NCBI GenBank assembly: GCA_031295385.1
Contig: JAUMOL010000004.1
Coordinates: 1-64,000 of the forward strand
Source: Collinsella sp.
Lineage (GTDB): Bacteria; Actinomycetota; Coriobacteriia; Coriobacteriales; Coriobacteriaceae
Length of the DNA: 64,000 nt
Direction: 5' to 3'
The notes under the pieces were generated by a model that saw only the letters and a list, made by a program, of their open reading frames with translations, did not search any database and was not told the DNA's origin. Made by a program: the position numbers and the translations under genes. Positions within the stretch are counted from its first letter, which is position 1; the number at the start of each line of letters is the position of its first letter. Shown here piece after piece: positions 1 through 7,842 of this stretch.

Positions 1-92
1 GCGGCAGATTTATACCCGTGCCCGAGCTCGAAGAGCCCTATGGCCGCCTTCCTGGCCTCGACATCATGCTTCACCCTCAAATCAACGCGCAT
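1..92 (-). CDS. Transposase N-terminus, helix-turn-helix type (partial)
   Basis: The frame begins with ATG at 90-92 and encodes about 30 residues (MRVDLRVKHDVEARKAAIGL and on) before the window ends. It resembles the start of OrfA-type helix-turn-helix transposase subunits of IS3-like elements, with a charged first helix followed by a GHGYKSA-type segment. A ribosome site GGGAGG lies 8 bases upstream, inside the 3' arm of the hairpin at 100-133. The rest of the gene is outside the window, so the family is inferred from this short stretch only. Confidence 0.55.
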   Translation of the reverse strand, partial: MRVDLRVKHDVEARKAAIGLFELGHGYKSA

Positions 93-133
93 AAAGAAAG
101 CCTCCCATTTCTCATGTCCAAGAAATGGGAGGC
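91..133 (-). promoter_or_regulatory. Hairpin covering the transposase ribosome site; possible terminator
   Basis: Two perfect 13-base arms (100-112 and 121-133) enclose an 8-base loop. On the minus strand the stem is followed by a T-rich run (91-99), so it can act as a terminator for the operon ending at 196. The 3' arm contains the GGGAGG ribosome site of the transposase. Read-through transcripts would therefore hide that site. Hairpins of this kind are known in IS10 and IS50 as protection against outside transcription; their action here is inferred. Confidence 0.6.
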
Positions 134-195
134 AGTTCACACAGGCCGAAGAGGGCTTCGTTGTCATCGTCATCTTTGAGCGCAAGTGCCTCGCG

Positions 196-897
196 TTACA
201 GTCCGCGAATGCGCACGGCCTCGGGCGGAAACTCTTGCTCGCCGGCATCGGTCTTGATGGTCGCGCGGCCCCAGATGTCCAGGCCCGCAAACACACCGAC
301 CGCAAGCGGCAAACCGTTGGGCGACACCGCCGCAACTTGGCGGCCCAGCAGCGGCACCATGTCGAAGTACTCGCCCAGCACGGGAGCCAGCGGCCCTGCG
401 GCGCCTTGCGGCGTGTTGGCAACAACCGCCCAGGCGTCCACGCGGGCCAGCACGGCGGCGGCCAGCGTCTCGACCAGCGCTTCGTCAGCCACGTCCACAC
501 CAAGCTCGCTCAGCGCCGAACGCTCAATATCCACCGTCACGGCACCGAACATGCCCGCAGCACCGGCACCACCGTTGACGGCGACGCGCGCGAACGACGT
601 CTCAAACGCGGGCGCGCCGCACACAATGTCGCTCGGCCACTGAATACCCACCTTGCCGGCAAGGCCCAGCCCCGGTGCCGCAGCCGTGCCCGCGAGCGCG
701 TCCATCATGCCCATCGCGGCCACAAACGGCAGGCCGTGGAAGGCATGCATGTTCACATCCGGGCGCACGACCAGCGAAAACGTCAACGACGCCTCGCCTG
801 CGCTCCAAGCGCACCAGCCCGCGGACACACCCTCGCGACCCGCGTCGCGCGCGGCGTCAAGCTCGGTACCGACGGCTACAGCATTCATCTCAATCAT
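196..897 (-). CDS. Biotin-protein ligase family protein, degenerate biotin-binding motif
   Basis: The 233-residue product has the layout of the BirA catalytic domain. It shows the IQWPSDI segment (usual form KWPND) near residue 88 and a C-terminal part with GVFAGLDIWGRATIKT and a GEQEF strand typical of the family's last domain. There is no N-terminal DNA-binding domain. The glycine/arginine-rich loop that forms biotinyl-AMP (GRGRRGR in Escherichia coli) is replaced by a stretch around DAGREGVSAGWCAWS, so activity is uncertain. The start at 897 directly follows the folP-folK stop codon at 898-900, indicating co-transcription. ATG at 888 is an alternative start. Confidence 0.7.
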   Translation of the reverse strand: MIEMNAVAVGTELDAARDAGREGVSAGWCAWSAGEASLTFSLVVRPDVNMHAFHGLPFVAAMGMMDALAGTAAAPGLGLAGKVGIQWPSDIVCGAPAFETSFARVAVNGGAGAAGMFGAVTVDIERSALSELGVDVADEALVETLAAAVLARVDAWAVVANTPQGAAGPLAPVLGEYFDMVPLLGRQVAAVSPNGLPLAVGVFAGLDIWGRATIKTDAGEQEFPPEAVRIRGL

Positions 898-2640
898 CTA
901 CATACGCCCCAATTCGCCCACGATATGACCCACGCGGTCCTCGGGCTCCTTGACCTCGACGCCGTTGTAGCGGAAGAACCGCGCCGGGTCGTGCATCAGG
1001 TCCTCGAGCGGCACCAGCACAAAGTCGCGCTCGCCGATCAGCGGATGCGGCAGGCGCAGCTTTTTGCCGCCGTGGATCTCGCCGTCCATCCACAGCAGGT
1101 CCAGGTCGATGGTGCGCGGGCCGTTGACCTTGGCCTTCTTGGAGCGGTCGCGCCCCAGCTCGGCCTCGATCTTCATGAGCTCATCGAGCAGCACCAGCGG
1201 CGCCAGCTCGGTCTTGATCTCGATGACGGCGTTGGCAAACGCGTCCTGGCGCGTCTCGTAGGCCGGCTCGCTCTCGTAAATCTTGGAGGAGTTGGACACG
1301 CAGGTGAGTGGAATCTCGGCGATCATCTCGCGTGCGGCGCGGATGTTGTCGCAGCGATGCCCCAGGTTGGAGCCCACGGCCACAAACGCGCGGCGCGGCT
1401 GCGGCTTGGCAACCGCCCAGTAACCGTTCAGGAACTGCGCAAAACCCGCGGCGTCGTGCACGCGCACGATGTTGGCACCGGCCTGGATGGCGCCCAGGCA
1501 CACGCCAAACGTAGCGGCATCGCGCTCGGCGGCCTCGGTCACGCCCGAGACGGCGCCCACAAAGCGCTTGCGCGACACGGCACACATGAGCGGATAGCCC
1601 AGTGACGCCATCTTGGCAGTCTCGCGCTGGATGACGATGGACTCGTTAGCCGACTTACCAAAGCCCGGGCCAGGATCGATGCAGATGCGGTCGCGCGACA
1701 CGCCGGCATGGATGAGCGTGCGGGCCTGGTCGGACAGAAAGCCCATAACGCGACGCATGATGGGCGCCGAATCGGGCAGGGTGAAGCGGCGGAGCTGCGA
1801 GGTGGGCACGTAGGCTTCCTCGCGGCGGGCGCTGCGGCGCATCATGGCGGCCAGGCGGTCATTGGACTCCGATGCGGCCTCGGTGGCTGCGGGAGTGGCC
1901 TCGGGCGCGGGCGCGACGGTCTCGGCGGCAGTAGCCTGCTCGGCGGCCGGCGTCTCCTGCTCGCTTGAAGGCTCGGACGTGGGCTCCGGTTCGCCAAACG
2001 GCAACGAGGGCTGCACCACGCCTCCCGGAAGCTTGGCCTCCGGCTTAGGCTCGCCCAGCAACTTGCCGCGACGGCGGCGAGCCGGCTTCTCGGCCTCACG
2101 CGCGGCCTCGGCAGCCGCCTCGCGCGCCTTCTCGGCAACAAACGCCGCTGCCGAGGTATCGAGCTGCACCGTTGCGTGCGTGCGTGCGGGCGCGGCAACC
2201 TCGCCGGCATGCATCACGATGACGCCGCAGGTGCTCGTCTTAACGAACTCGACCATCTTGGGATCAGTGAAGCCCGTCACGTCGTTGACGATCGAGGCGC
2301 CGCAGCGCACGGCCGCCTTGGCAACCGCCACATGACGCGTGTCGATCGAGACGATGGCGCCCTCCTTGGCCAGCGCACGCACCACGGGCAGCACGCGGCG
2401 AGCCTCCTCGTCGGGGTTGACCGGGGTAAAGCCGGGGCCCGTGGACTCGCCGCCCACGTCGATGATGTCGGCGCCGGCGTCGAGCATCGCCAGGCCGTAC
2501 TCGATGGCGGCATCGGGGTCGAAGTGCTCCCCGCCATCGCTAAACGAATCGGGCGTCACGTTGAGGACGCCCATGATGCGCGGACGGTCAAAGCTGAGCT
2601 CATACTTTCCGCACCGCCATGTCTTGCTGTCGTTCGCCAT
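898..2640 (-). CDS. folP-folK: Dihydropteroate synthase / HPPK fusion with low-complexity insert
   Basis: This 580-residue fusion carries two folate-synthesis activities. Residues 1-410 are dihydropteroate synthase, with MGVLNVTPDSFSDGG (23-37), DVGGESTGPG (61), VSIDTR (97), IVNDVTGF (117), IDPGPGFGK (321) and SRKRF (356). Residues 418-580 are 6-hydroxymethyl-7,8-dihydropterin pyrophosphokinase, with VAVGSNLG and RTIDLDLLW. An insert of about 130 residues (161-290), rich in Ala, Glu and Pro, interrupts the synthase between the MH strand and the helix before the DPGPGFGK motif. The frame is open to 2817, but AGGAGG six bases before the ATG at 2640 sets the start. Confidence 0.93.
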   Translation of the reverse strand: MANDSKTWRCGKYELSFDRPRIMGVLNVTPDSFSDGGEHFDPDAAIEYGLAMLDAGADIIDVGGESTGPGFTPVNPDEEARRVLPVVRALAKEGAIVSIDTRHVAVAKAAVRCGASIVNDVTGFTDPKMVEFVKTSTCGVIVMHAGEVAAPARTHATVQLDTSAAAFVAEKAREAAAEAAREAEKPARRRRGKLLGEPKPEAKLPGGVVQPSLPFGEPEPTSEPSSEQETPAAEQATAAETVAPAPEATPAATEAASESNDRLAAMMRRSARREEAYVPTSQLRRFTLPDSAPIMRRVMGFLSDQARTLIHAGVSRDRICIDPGPGFGKSANESIVIQRETAKMASLGYPLMCAVSRKRFVGAVSGVTEAAERDAATFGVCLGAIQAGANIVRVHDAAGFAQFLNGYWAVAKPQPRRAFVAVGSNLGHRCDNIRAAREMIAEIPLTCVSNSSKIYESEPAYETRQDAFANAVIEIKTELAPLVLLDELMKIEAELGRDRSKKAKVNGPRTIDLDLLWMDGEIHGGKKLRLPHPLIGERDFVLVPLEDLMHDPARFFRYNGVEVKEPEDRVGHIVGELGRM

Positions 2641-2735
2641 GAACATCCTCCTAAAATGTCCACGCCGCCGAGCTTGGGGAGCTGGCGGCGGGGTCGCTTT
2701 GCACTCAGTCTTTCTATTGTATCCGCGCGCGCGGG

Positions 2736-3488
2736 CTAGAACGCAAACGCGGCCGCGATGTCGCAAGAAATCAGCAGGTCGGCATTTGCATCCTGATCGG
2801 TGGGAGCAAGGTTGCATATGGCCAGCGTATCGCCGGTAAAGTAACGCGTAAGGCCCGCCGCCGGATACACCACGAGCGAGGTCCCACCCACAATGAGGGC
2901 ATCGGCCGCGGCGATGGCGGCAACGGCACCGGTCAGCACATGCTCATCGAGCGGCTCCTCGTAGAGCACCACATCGGGCTTGATGCGCCCGCCGCACGCA
3001 GGACATACAGGCACGCCCGCGGCGTCCTCGTGCTCGCGCGAGCAAATCCACTCGGCGCTATAGACCGCGCCGCACGACTGGCAAATGTTGCGATGGACCG
3101 ATCCGTGCAGCTCGAACACGCGCTGCGAGCCGGCCGCCTGGTGCAGACCGTCGATATTTTGCGTCACCACGGCGTCGAGCTTGCCGGCGCGCTCCAGCTC
3201 GGCCAGCTTGGTGTGGCAGCGGTTAGGCTTAGCGTTAAGCGCGATCATCTTGGTGCGGTAAAAGTCGAAGAACTCCGCAGGATGTGCCTCGTAAAAGCTA
3301 TGCGACAGCATGGTCTCGGGCGGATAGGCAAACTGCTGGTGATACAGGCCGTCCACGCTGCGGAAATCGGGGATGCCACTTGCCGTGGAAACACCAGCGC
3401 CGCCAAAGAAGACCACGCGCTTGTGGGTGTCAAACAGATCCGCCAGGGCGGCGGAGGCCTGCCTGGGGTCCGATATTGCCTGAGTCAT
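2736..3488 (-). CDS. cobB: NAD-dependent protein deacylase, sirtuin family
   Basis: The 250-residue protein removes acyl groups from lysines using NAD. It shows the Rossmann motifs GAGVSTASGIPDFRS (near residue 31) and TQNIDGLHQAAGS, the catalytic histidine in ELHGSVH, a zinc ribbon made by CQSC and CPAC, and the closing GTSLVVYPA motif. Length fits bacterial class II/III sirtuins. GGAGG lies six bases before the ATG. It is followed after about 95 bases by folP-folK on the same strand and is divergent from the exonuclease gene, so 3489-3623 holds both promoters. Confidence 0.93.
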   Translation of the reverse strand: MTQAISDPRQASAALADLFDTHKRVVFFGGAGVSTASGIPDFRSVDGLYHQQFAYPPETMLSHSFYEAHPAEFFDFYRTKMIALNAKPNRCHTKLAELERAGKLDAVVTQNIDGLHQAAGSQRVFELHGSVHRNICQSCGAVYSAEWICSREHEDAAGVPVCPACGGRIKPDVVLYEEPLDEHVLTGAVAAIAAADALIVGGTSLVVYPAAGLTRYFTGDTLAICNLAPTDQDANADLLISCDIAAAFAF

Positions 3489-3623
3489 ATGAGTCCTCCG
3501 TCCTTGTTAATCGAGCAGCGTTGAGCGACGTCCCAGCATGCAGCCTTTAAGTCAGCATGCACGGAGCCCACCCCGCCCTTATTGCGTTAATCTTAAGCCT
3601 GCCAACCCCGTCGAAAGGACACC

Positions 3624-4442
3624 ATGCCTCAGACTTACACCTTTGCCTCGTGGAACGTTAACGGCCTGCGCGCCGTGCTCAAAAAGGACCCGAGCTTTAT
3701 TCAGATCGCGCAAGAACTCGACGTCGATATCTTGGCGCTGCAGGAGACAAAGCTGCAGGAGGGCCAGGTCGATATCAATCTGCCTGGCTATCACCAAATC
3801 TGGAGCTACGCCGAGCGTAAAGGCTATTCGGGCACTGCGGTCTTTAGCCGCCAGGAACCGCTGCGCGTGCTGCACGCCGACGCGCTGCTACCCTACGCCG
3901 GCGAGGGCGAGGCGGCCGTACTCGTCGCCCAAGCCGCAACCGAGGGCCGCGTCTGCGCGCTGGAGTTCGACAAGTTCTGGTTTGTGGATGTCTACACTCC
4001 CAACGCGCAAAACGAACTCGCGCGCATCGACGTGCGCATGGCTTGGGACGATGCCTACCGCGGCTTTTTGAGCGCGCTTGAGCGCGAGACCGGCAAGCCC
4101 GTCGTAACTTGCGGCGACTTTAACGTGGCACACGAGGAGATCGACCTTAAGAACCCCAAGTCCAACCGCGGCAACGCCGGCTTTTCGGACGAAGAACGCG
4201 GTAAGTTTACCGAGCTGCTCAACGCCGGCTTTACCGATACCTGGCGCACGGCTAATCCGGACGTTGAGGGCGTCTACAGCTGGTGGAGCTATCGCTTTAA
4301 TGCCCGCAAGAACAACGCCGGCTGGCGCATCGACTACTTCCTGGTAAGCGACGCAATCGCCGCCAACGTTCGCGACACCGGTATCCGTGGCGATATCTTC
4401 GGCAGCGACCACTGCCCCGTCACCCTCACGCTAGAGCTCTAA
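3624..4442 (+). CDS. xth: Exodeoxyribonuclease III / AP endonuclease
   Basis: The 272-residue enzyme cuts DNA at abasic sites in base excision repair. Family motifs are clear: FASWNVNGLRA at the start, LQETKLQ with the metal-binding Glu (near residue 40), the central CGDFNVAH, and the C-terminal GSDHCPV with the catalytic Asp-His pair. The start follows an AAAGGA ribosome site in the divergent region with the sirtuin gene. It converges on the ECF transporter operon, with two palindromic structures between them (4450-4570). Confidence 0.96.
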   Translation: MPQTYTFASWNVNGLRAVLKKDPSFIQIAQELDVDILALQETKLQEGQVDINLPGYHQIWSYAERKGYSGTAVFSRQEPLRVLHADALLPYAGEGEAAVLVAQAATEGRVCALEFDKFWFVDVYTPNAQNELARIDVRMAWDDAYRGFLSALERETGKPVVTCGDFNVAHEEIDLKNPKSNRGNAGFSDEERGKFTELLNAGFTDTWRTANPDVEGVYSWWSYRFNARKNNAGWRIDYFLVSDAIAANVRDTGIRGDIFGSDHCPVTLTLEL

Positions 4443-4449
4443 CCCCCAA

Positions 4450-4496
4450 ATGATCCCCCGGGGACGGAGGAAAACGGATCATCTGACCTCGTCCCC
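4450..4496. repeat. Nested inverted repeats after xth, GGGGACGGAGG core
   Basis: ATGATCC at 4450-4456 pairs with GGATCAT at 4476-4482, and GGGGACGGAGG at 4460-4470 pairs with CCTCGTCCCC at 4487-4496. The two stems interleave, so only one can form at a time or a pseudoknot is possible. It may serve as the end signal for xth. The GGGACGG core resembles other palindromic elements in this window. Confidence 0.5.
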
Positions 4497-4500
4497 CTAT

Positions 4501-4570
4501 AAGTTGCGGTGAAATAGTTCCTGTTTGGTCCTCAAATAGCCAAAAACGAGAACTATTCCACCGCAAGTTT
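4501..4570. repeat. 70-bp palindromic element between convergent genes
   Basis: The arms at 4501-4520 and 4550-4569 (AAGTTGCGGTGAAATAGTTC and its complement) match at about 18 of 20 positions around a 29-base centre. It lies 18 bases beyond the stop of the ECF substrate subunit. It lacks a clean T run, so it looks more like a dispersed palindrome than a simple terminator. Confidence 0.6.
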
Positions 4571-4588
4571 GCGAAAGACGCGGGTGCC

Positions 4589-5302
4589 CTATAGTCCGTA
4601 TTTCATGACGACGCGGTTGATGCGGCGGCACCAGGGCTTGTACAGGGCGGCCAAAAACACACAGGTCGCGAGTCCGTGTGTGATGTCGAACGGCACCGCC
4701 GTAGCAAGACGCGCCACAGCGCCTGCCCAGGTGAGCGGCTGCACAAAACCGATGATGTCATACGCGTTGATCACAACGCCATACAGCAAGCCCGAGGCAA
4801 AGCCGTACGCCATCAGCGCCGGCATGCGCACGGTTCCCTCCGCACGGTCGAACGCACCCGCATGCGCCAGCGCACCGCCAGCATAGCCAACCAGGCCCCA
4901 GGCATACATCTGCCATGGCGTCCACATGCCCTGTCCAAAAAAGAAATTGCTGGTCAGCGCCGCCAGCGCACCGACCATGAAGCCGTTGCGTCGACCCAAC
5001 GTGGCCCCCGCGATAATAGCGATGGCGCTCACGGGTTTAAAATCGGGAATGGGGCCGAACAAGATGCGGCCCGCCGCGGCCAGCGACGCCAGCACCAGCG
5101 TGGGCATGATCTGGCGCAGGCCCGGTCGCGACGCCTCGTAGCCCGCAAAGAACAGCGCAAGCACCAGCGCCACCACGACAAGCATGGCAAGCGCCGCCTG
5201 CTCAAGGCCTGCCAGCAACGCCGCAGTCATCACTGCCGGCACCGCCAGGAGCAGCGGAATCTCCATTTTTGTGAGTAGGCGCGGGGCGCGATGATCCGTC
5301 AT
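4589..5302 (-). CDS. ECF transporter substrate-binding membrane subunit (S component)
   Basis: The hydrophobic product of 237 residues has about six predicted membrane segments. It carries the segment GRILFGPIPDFKPVSAIAII found in S components of energy-coupling-factor vitamin transporters. It captures the vitamin in the membrane and docks on the T and A subunits encoded just upstream. The substrate cannot be told from sequence. The frame is open to 5335, but the ATG at 5302 lies four bases after the ATPase stop codon (TGATGGGATG), so coupled translation from there is preferred. It is the last gene of the ecfT-A-S operon. Confidence 0.8.
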   Translation of the reverse strand: MTDHRAPRLLTKMEIPLLLAVPAVMTAALLAGLEQAALAMLVVVALVLALFFAGYEASRPGLRQIMPTLVLASLAAAGRILFGPIPDFKPVSAIAIIAGATLGRRNGFMVGALAALTSNFFFGQGMWTPWQMYAWGLVGYAGGALAHAGAFDRAEGTVRMPALMAYGFASGLLYGVVINAYDIIGFVQPLTWAGAVARLATAVPFDITHGLATCVFLAALYKPWCRRINRVVMKYGL

Positions 5303-5306
5303 CCCA

Positions 5307-6761
5307 TCACGCCCTGTAGAACACGTTGTCGGCAAAGAAATCTGCCGGAGACTCCATGCAGGCGATCTCGCCGTCGAACATCATGGCGACGTCGTCGGAC
5401 ACCTGCTCGGCAAAGTCTAAGTCGTGCGTGGCAATGACGACGGTACCGCCGGCCTGCGCATGCTCGCGCAGGGCTCGGGCGATAATGCAGCGACTTGCCA
5501 GATCAAGGCCCTTGGTGGGCTCATCAAGCAGCAGCAGCTCCGGACCAATCAACAGCAGCTTTGCCAGCGCAAGCAGCTGGCGCTGACCGCCCGAAAGATC
5601 GTACGGGTGACGCGTCTCCAAGCCCGCCAGGCCCAGGCGCGCTGTCTGCTCCTGTGCTGCGGCCTCGTCGTATCCGCAGGCCGAAGCCCATTCCATCAGC
5701 TCGTCGCGCACCGTTTCGGCGACCAGCAATGCCTTGGGATTCTGTGGCAGCAGCGCCGCCGAAGCCGTCCCACGCACCATGCGGCCACGCTGCAGCTTAG
5801 CCGTCTTGGCCAGCACCGAGAGCATCGTCGACTTTCCGCAGCCGTTTCCGCCCACGACCGCATGCACCGCGCCGGCCGAAAACGTCACATCGAGCCCACG
5901 CAGCACCCAACCGCCCGCGCGATCGTAGCGAAACCAGCCCTCGCGAATAGCTGCCGCCGCACTCGTCGCCGCCCCCTGAGCGGGCCGACAAGAGTCCAAA
6001 TCCAAAAGCCCCTCGCGACTACCCAAACTCGCCAGGTCAACCACATCTCTCACGCGACCGCTCTCAATCCGGTACGCACACGTCGCATACTCGAGCATCG
6101 GCCGCGGTTGATGCGTAGCCACAACAACCGTGCAGCCCAGCTCACGGTTCACGCGAAACAGCGCGTGCAGAAAATTCTTTTCGGCAACGGGATCGAGCTG
6201 AGACGTGGGCTCGTCGAGTAGCAGCACACGCGGACGCAGCGCCAGGACAGCGGCAAGCGACAGCAGCTGCTTGCGGCCACCCGAAAGCGTATCGGTATCG
6301 CGATGAAGCCAGTCCTCCAGACCAAAAAAATAGCTGGTCTCGGCAACACGGCGGCGCATCTCGTCACGCGACACGCCCAGATTCTCTAGGCCAAACGCCA
6401 TCTCGTGCCACACGGTCTCGCACACAATCTGGTTCTCGGGGTCCTGGAACACGTAGCCCACGCGCTCCGCAGACGCGCGCACGTCCATGTCGGCAACGTA
6501 CTCGCCCAGCACGCGCGCATCGCCAGTGCGCTCGCCCGCCGGAGCGATCTCGGGCTTGAGCAGCGACAGCAGCGTCGACTTACCCGATCCGGTACCGCCA
6601 ACAAGCAACGCAAATGCACCTTGGGGAACAGACCAGTCGAGCCGCTCGAGCACCGCAGCATCAGCCCCGGGGTAGGCAAAGCTCAGGTTCCGCACCTCAA
6701 TCGCCGACATATCCGGGCCGCACACCGCGCCCGCCATCATGCTCCCGTCCAACCGAGCCAT
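5307..6761 (-). CDS. ECF transporter ATPase, two ATP-binding domains fused
   Basis: The 484-residue protein carries two complete ABC ATPase domains in tandem and powers the ECF transporter. The first has Walker A GGTGSGKST (near residue 57), signature LSGGRKQ and Walker B VLLLDEPTSQLD. The second has GGNGCGKST (near 309), LSGGQRQ and LLLLDEPTKGLD. Most ECF systems encode the two ATPases as separate genes, EcfA1 and EcfA2; here they are one chain. The start codon overlaps the ecfT stop codon (TGATG at 6763-6759), showing translational coupling. Confidence 0.92.
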   Translation of the reverse strand: MARLDGSMMAGAVCGPDMSAIEVRNLSFAYPGADAAVLERLDWSVPQGAFALLVGGTGSGKSTLLSLLKPEIAPAGERTGDARVLGEYVADMDVRASAERVGYVFQDPENQIVCETVWHEMAFGLENLGVSRDEMRRRVAETSYFFGLEDWLHRDTDTLSGGRKQLLSLAAVLALRPRVLLLDEPTSQLDPVAEKNFLHALFRVNRELGCTVVVATHQPRPMLEYATCAYRIESGRVRDVVDLASLGSREGLLDLDSCRPAQGAATSAAAAIREGWFRYDRAGGWVLRGLDVTFSAGAVHAVVGGNGCGKSTMLSVLAKTAKLQRGRMVRGTASAALLPQNPKALLVAETVRDELMEWASACGYDEAAAQEQTARLGLAGLETRHPYDLSGGQRQLLALAKLLLIGPELLLLDEPTKGLDLASRCIIARALREHAQAGGTVVIATHDLDFAEQVSDDVAMMFDGEIACMESPADFFADNVFYRA

Positions 6762-7654
6762 CAGCCAAACCTCTTCTCATCGATTGCATGCAACACGCAG
6801 GGCAGCACCATCCAGGCAGCATACACGACATAGCCCAGCCACGGCGCGGGCACCGAAAGCTGCGGGTAAAACGAATACTGCGTCGTCGCGATCCACGCCA
6901 CCGCCACCGCGGCGGCACCAAACACCGCAAGTCCAACCAGCGCGGCAGCGTCGCCGCGCCCCAGCCGATACCTCGCATACGTCGTACGGCGCGACGCAGC
7001 GCCCCACCCGCGCGAGCGCATGGCGTCCGCGCGCTCAAGCGAATCTTCCATGCCCCAACCCATCAAAACAGTCGACGCCCGCAGGCGCGATCGCACGGGA
7101 TCGGCGGGCGCACGCCCCGGTACATCGATCGCGTCCTGCACCGCCAGCACCGTGCGGCCGCGGCGCAAAAACTGCGGGATAAGCCTCATGCACATCGAGA
7201 TCATGAGCGCAATCACCGGTGTGGCATTGCCCAAAAGCGCAAGCACCTTGTCGTAGCCAAGCATCGACGCCGCGGCCTCAAACCACAGCACGCTCGCCAC
7301 AAACAGCCCACCCATGCACAGGCCGTACATCATGCTCTCTAGATACACCGCACGCATGCCAATACGAAACAGCTCCGTCGAGCCCGAGGCGCTAAACAGC
7401 GGATTGAGCACCGCGATGATCAAAATCACCGGCAGCTGCCAGCGAAGCGCCCCCACCGTGCGCGCAGCACCGCGCGTCGCAAACCCATACGCCAGCCCGC
7501 CCGCAAGCGACAGCGCGATCAGCACCGGTTGCATCGAGAACATGGTGAGCCCTAGCGTCAGCACCATGTAGAGCGCCGGCACCGCCGGATGCGACATCGA
7601 AAATGCCGCGACGGGCTCGGCGCCCGATTTCCCTCGCATGATATCCACGGGCAC
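6761..7654 (-). CDS. ecfT: ECF transporter transmembrane subunit EcfT
   Basis: The 297-residue membrane protein couples ATP hydrolysis to movement of the S component. It has several hydrophobic segments and the cytoplasmic signature ADAMRSRGWG (near residue 211), the Ala-Arg-Gly coupling motif that contacts the ATPases. GTG at 7654 with GAGGG upstream is taken as the start; ATG at 7639 is possible. It is the first gene of the operon and is divergent from glmU. No riboswitch was recognised in the leader at 7655-7842. Confidence 0.85.
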   Translation of the reverse strand: MPVDIMRGKSGAEPVAAFSMSHPAVPALYMVLTLGLTMFSMQPVLIALSLAGGLAYGFATRGAARTVGALRWQLPVILIIAVLNPLFSASGSTELFRIGMRAVYLESMMYGLCMGGLFVASVLWFEAAASMLGYDKVLALLGNATPVIALMISMCMRLIPQFLRRGRTVLAVQDAIDVPGRAPADPVRSRLRASTVLMGWGMEDSLERADAMRSRGWGAASRRTTYARYRLGRGDAAALVGLAVFGAAAVAVAWIATTQYSFYPQLSVPAPWLGYVVYAAWMVLPCVLHAIDEKRFG

Positions 7655-7842
7655 CCCATCCCTCGCTCAAACGCCAACGCCGCAGCGCCGCCGCCATACA
7701 CAACCAGCGCAAATACCACGCCGGCGGCAGCGGCATCGGCCGTCGCGCATCAATCGTTACGCGCTCATCATATGCCTGCGGTATCATATTGCGCCGTGTA
7801 TCGTTTCCAAACACACGTCTCTATAACGTAACAGGAGATCAC

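Larger units (their letters stand above)
1..147 (-). mobile_element. Left end of an insertion sequence (partial)
   Basis: A truncated transposase-like reading frame starts at position 92 and runs off the window edge on the minus strand. It is preceded by a strong hairpin at 100-133. The minus strand has a TG-rich sequence near 140-147 that could be the outer terminus. The boundary is a guess because the other end lies outside the window. The element sits just downstream of the biotin-ligase-like gene and points the same way. Confidence 0.4.

Noticed and set aside
40..1605. 521-residue open frame on the plus strand
   Set aside because: It is the antisense shadow of the biotin-ligase-like and folP-folK genes, with histidine- and arginine-rich composition typical of GC-rich shadow frames.
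7392..7814. 140-residue minus-strand frame overlapping ecfT
   Set aside because: It overlaps ecfT out of frame and has no family features.
7655..7842. Vitamin riboswitch in the ECF operon leader
   Set aside because: No TPP, cobalamin, FMN or folate riboswitch consensus was recognised on the minus strand.
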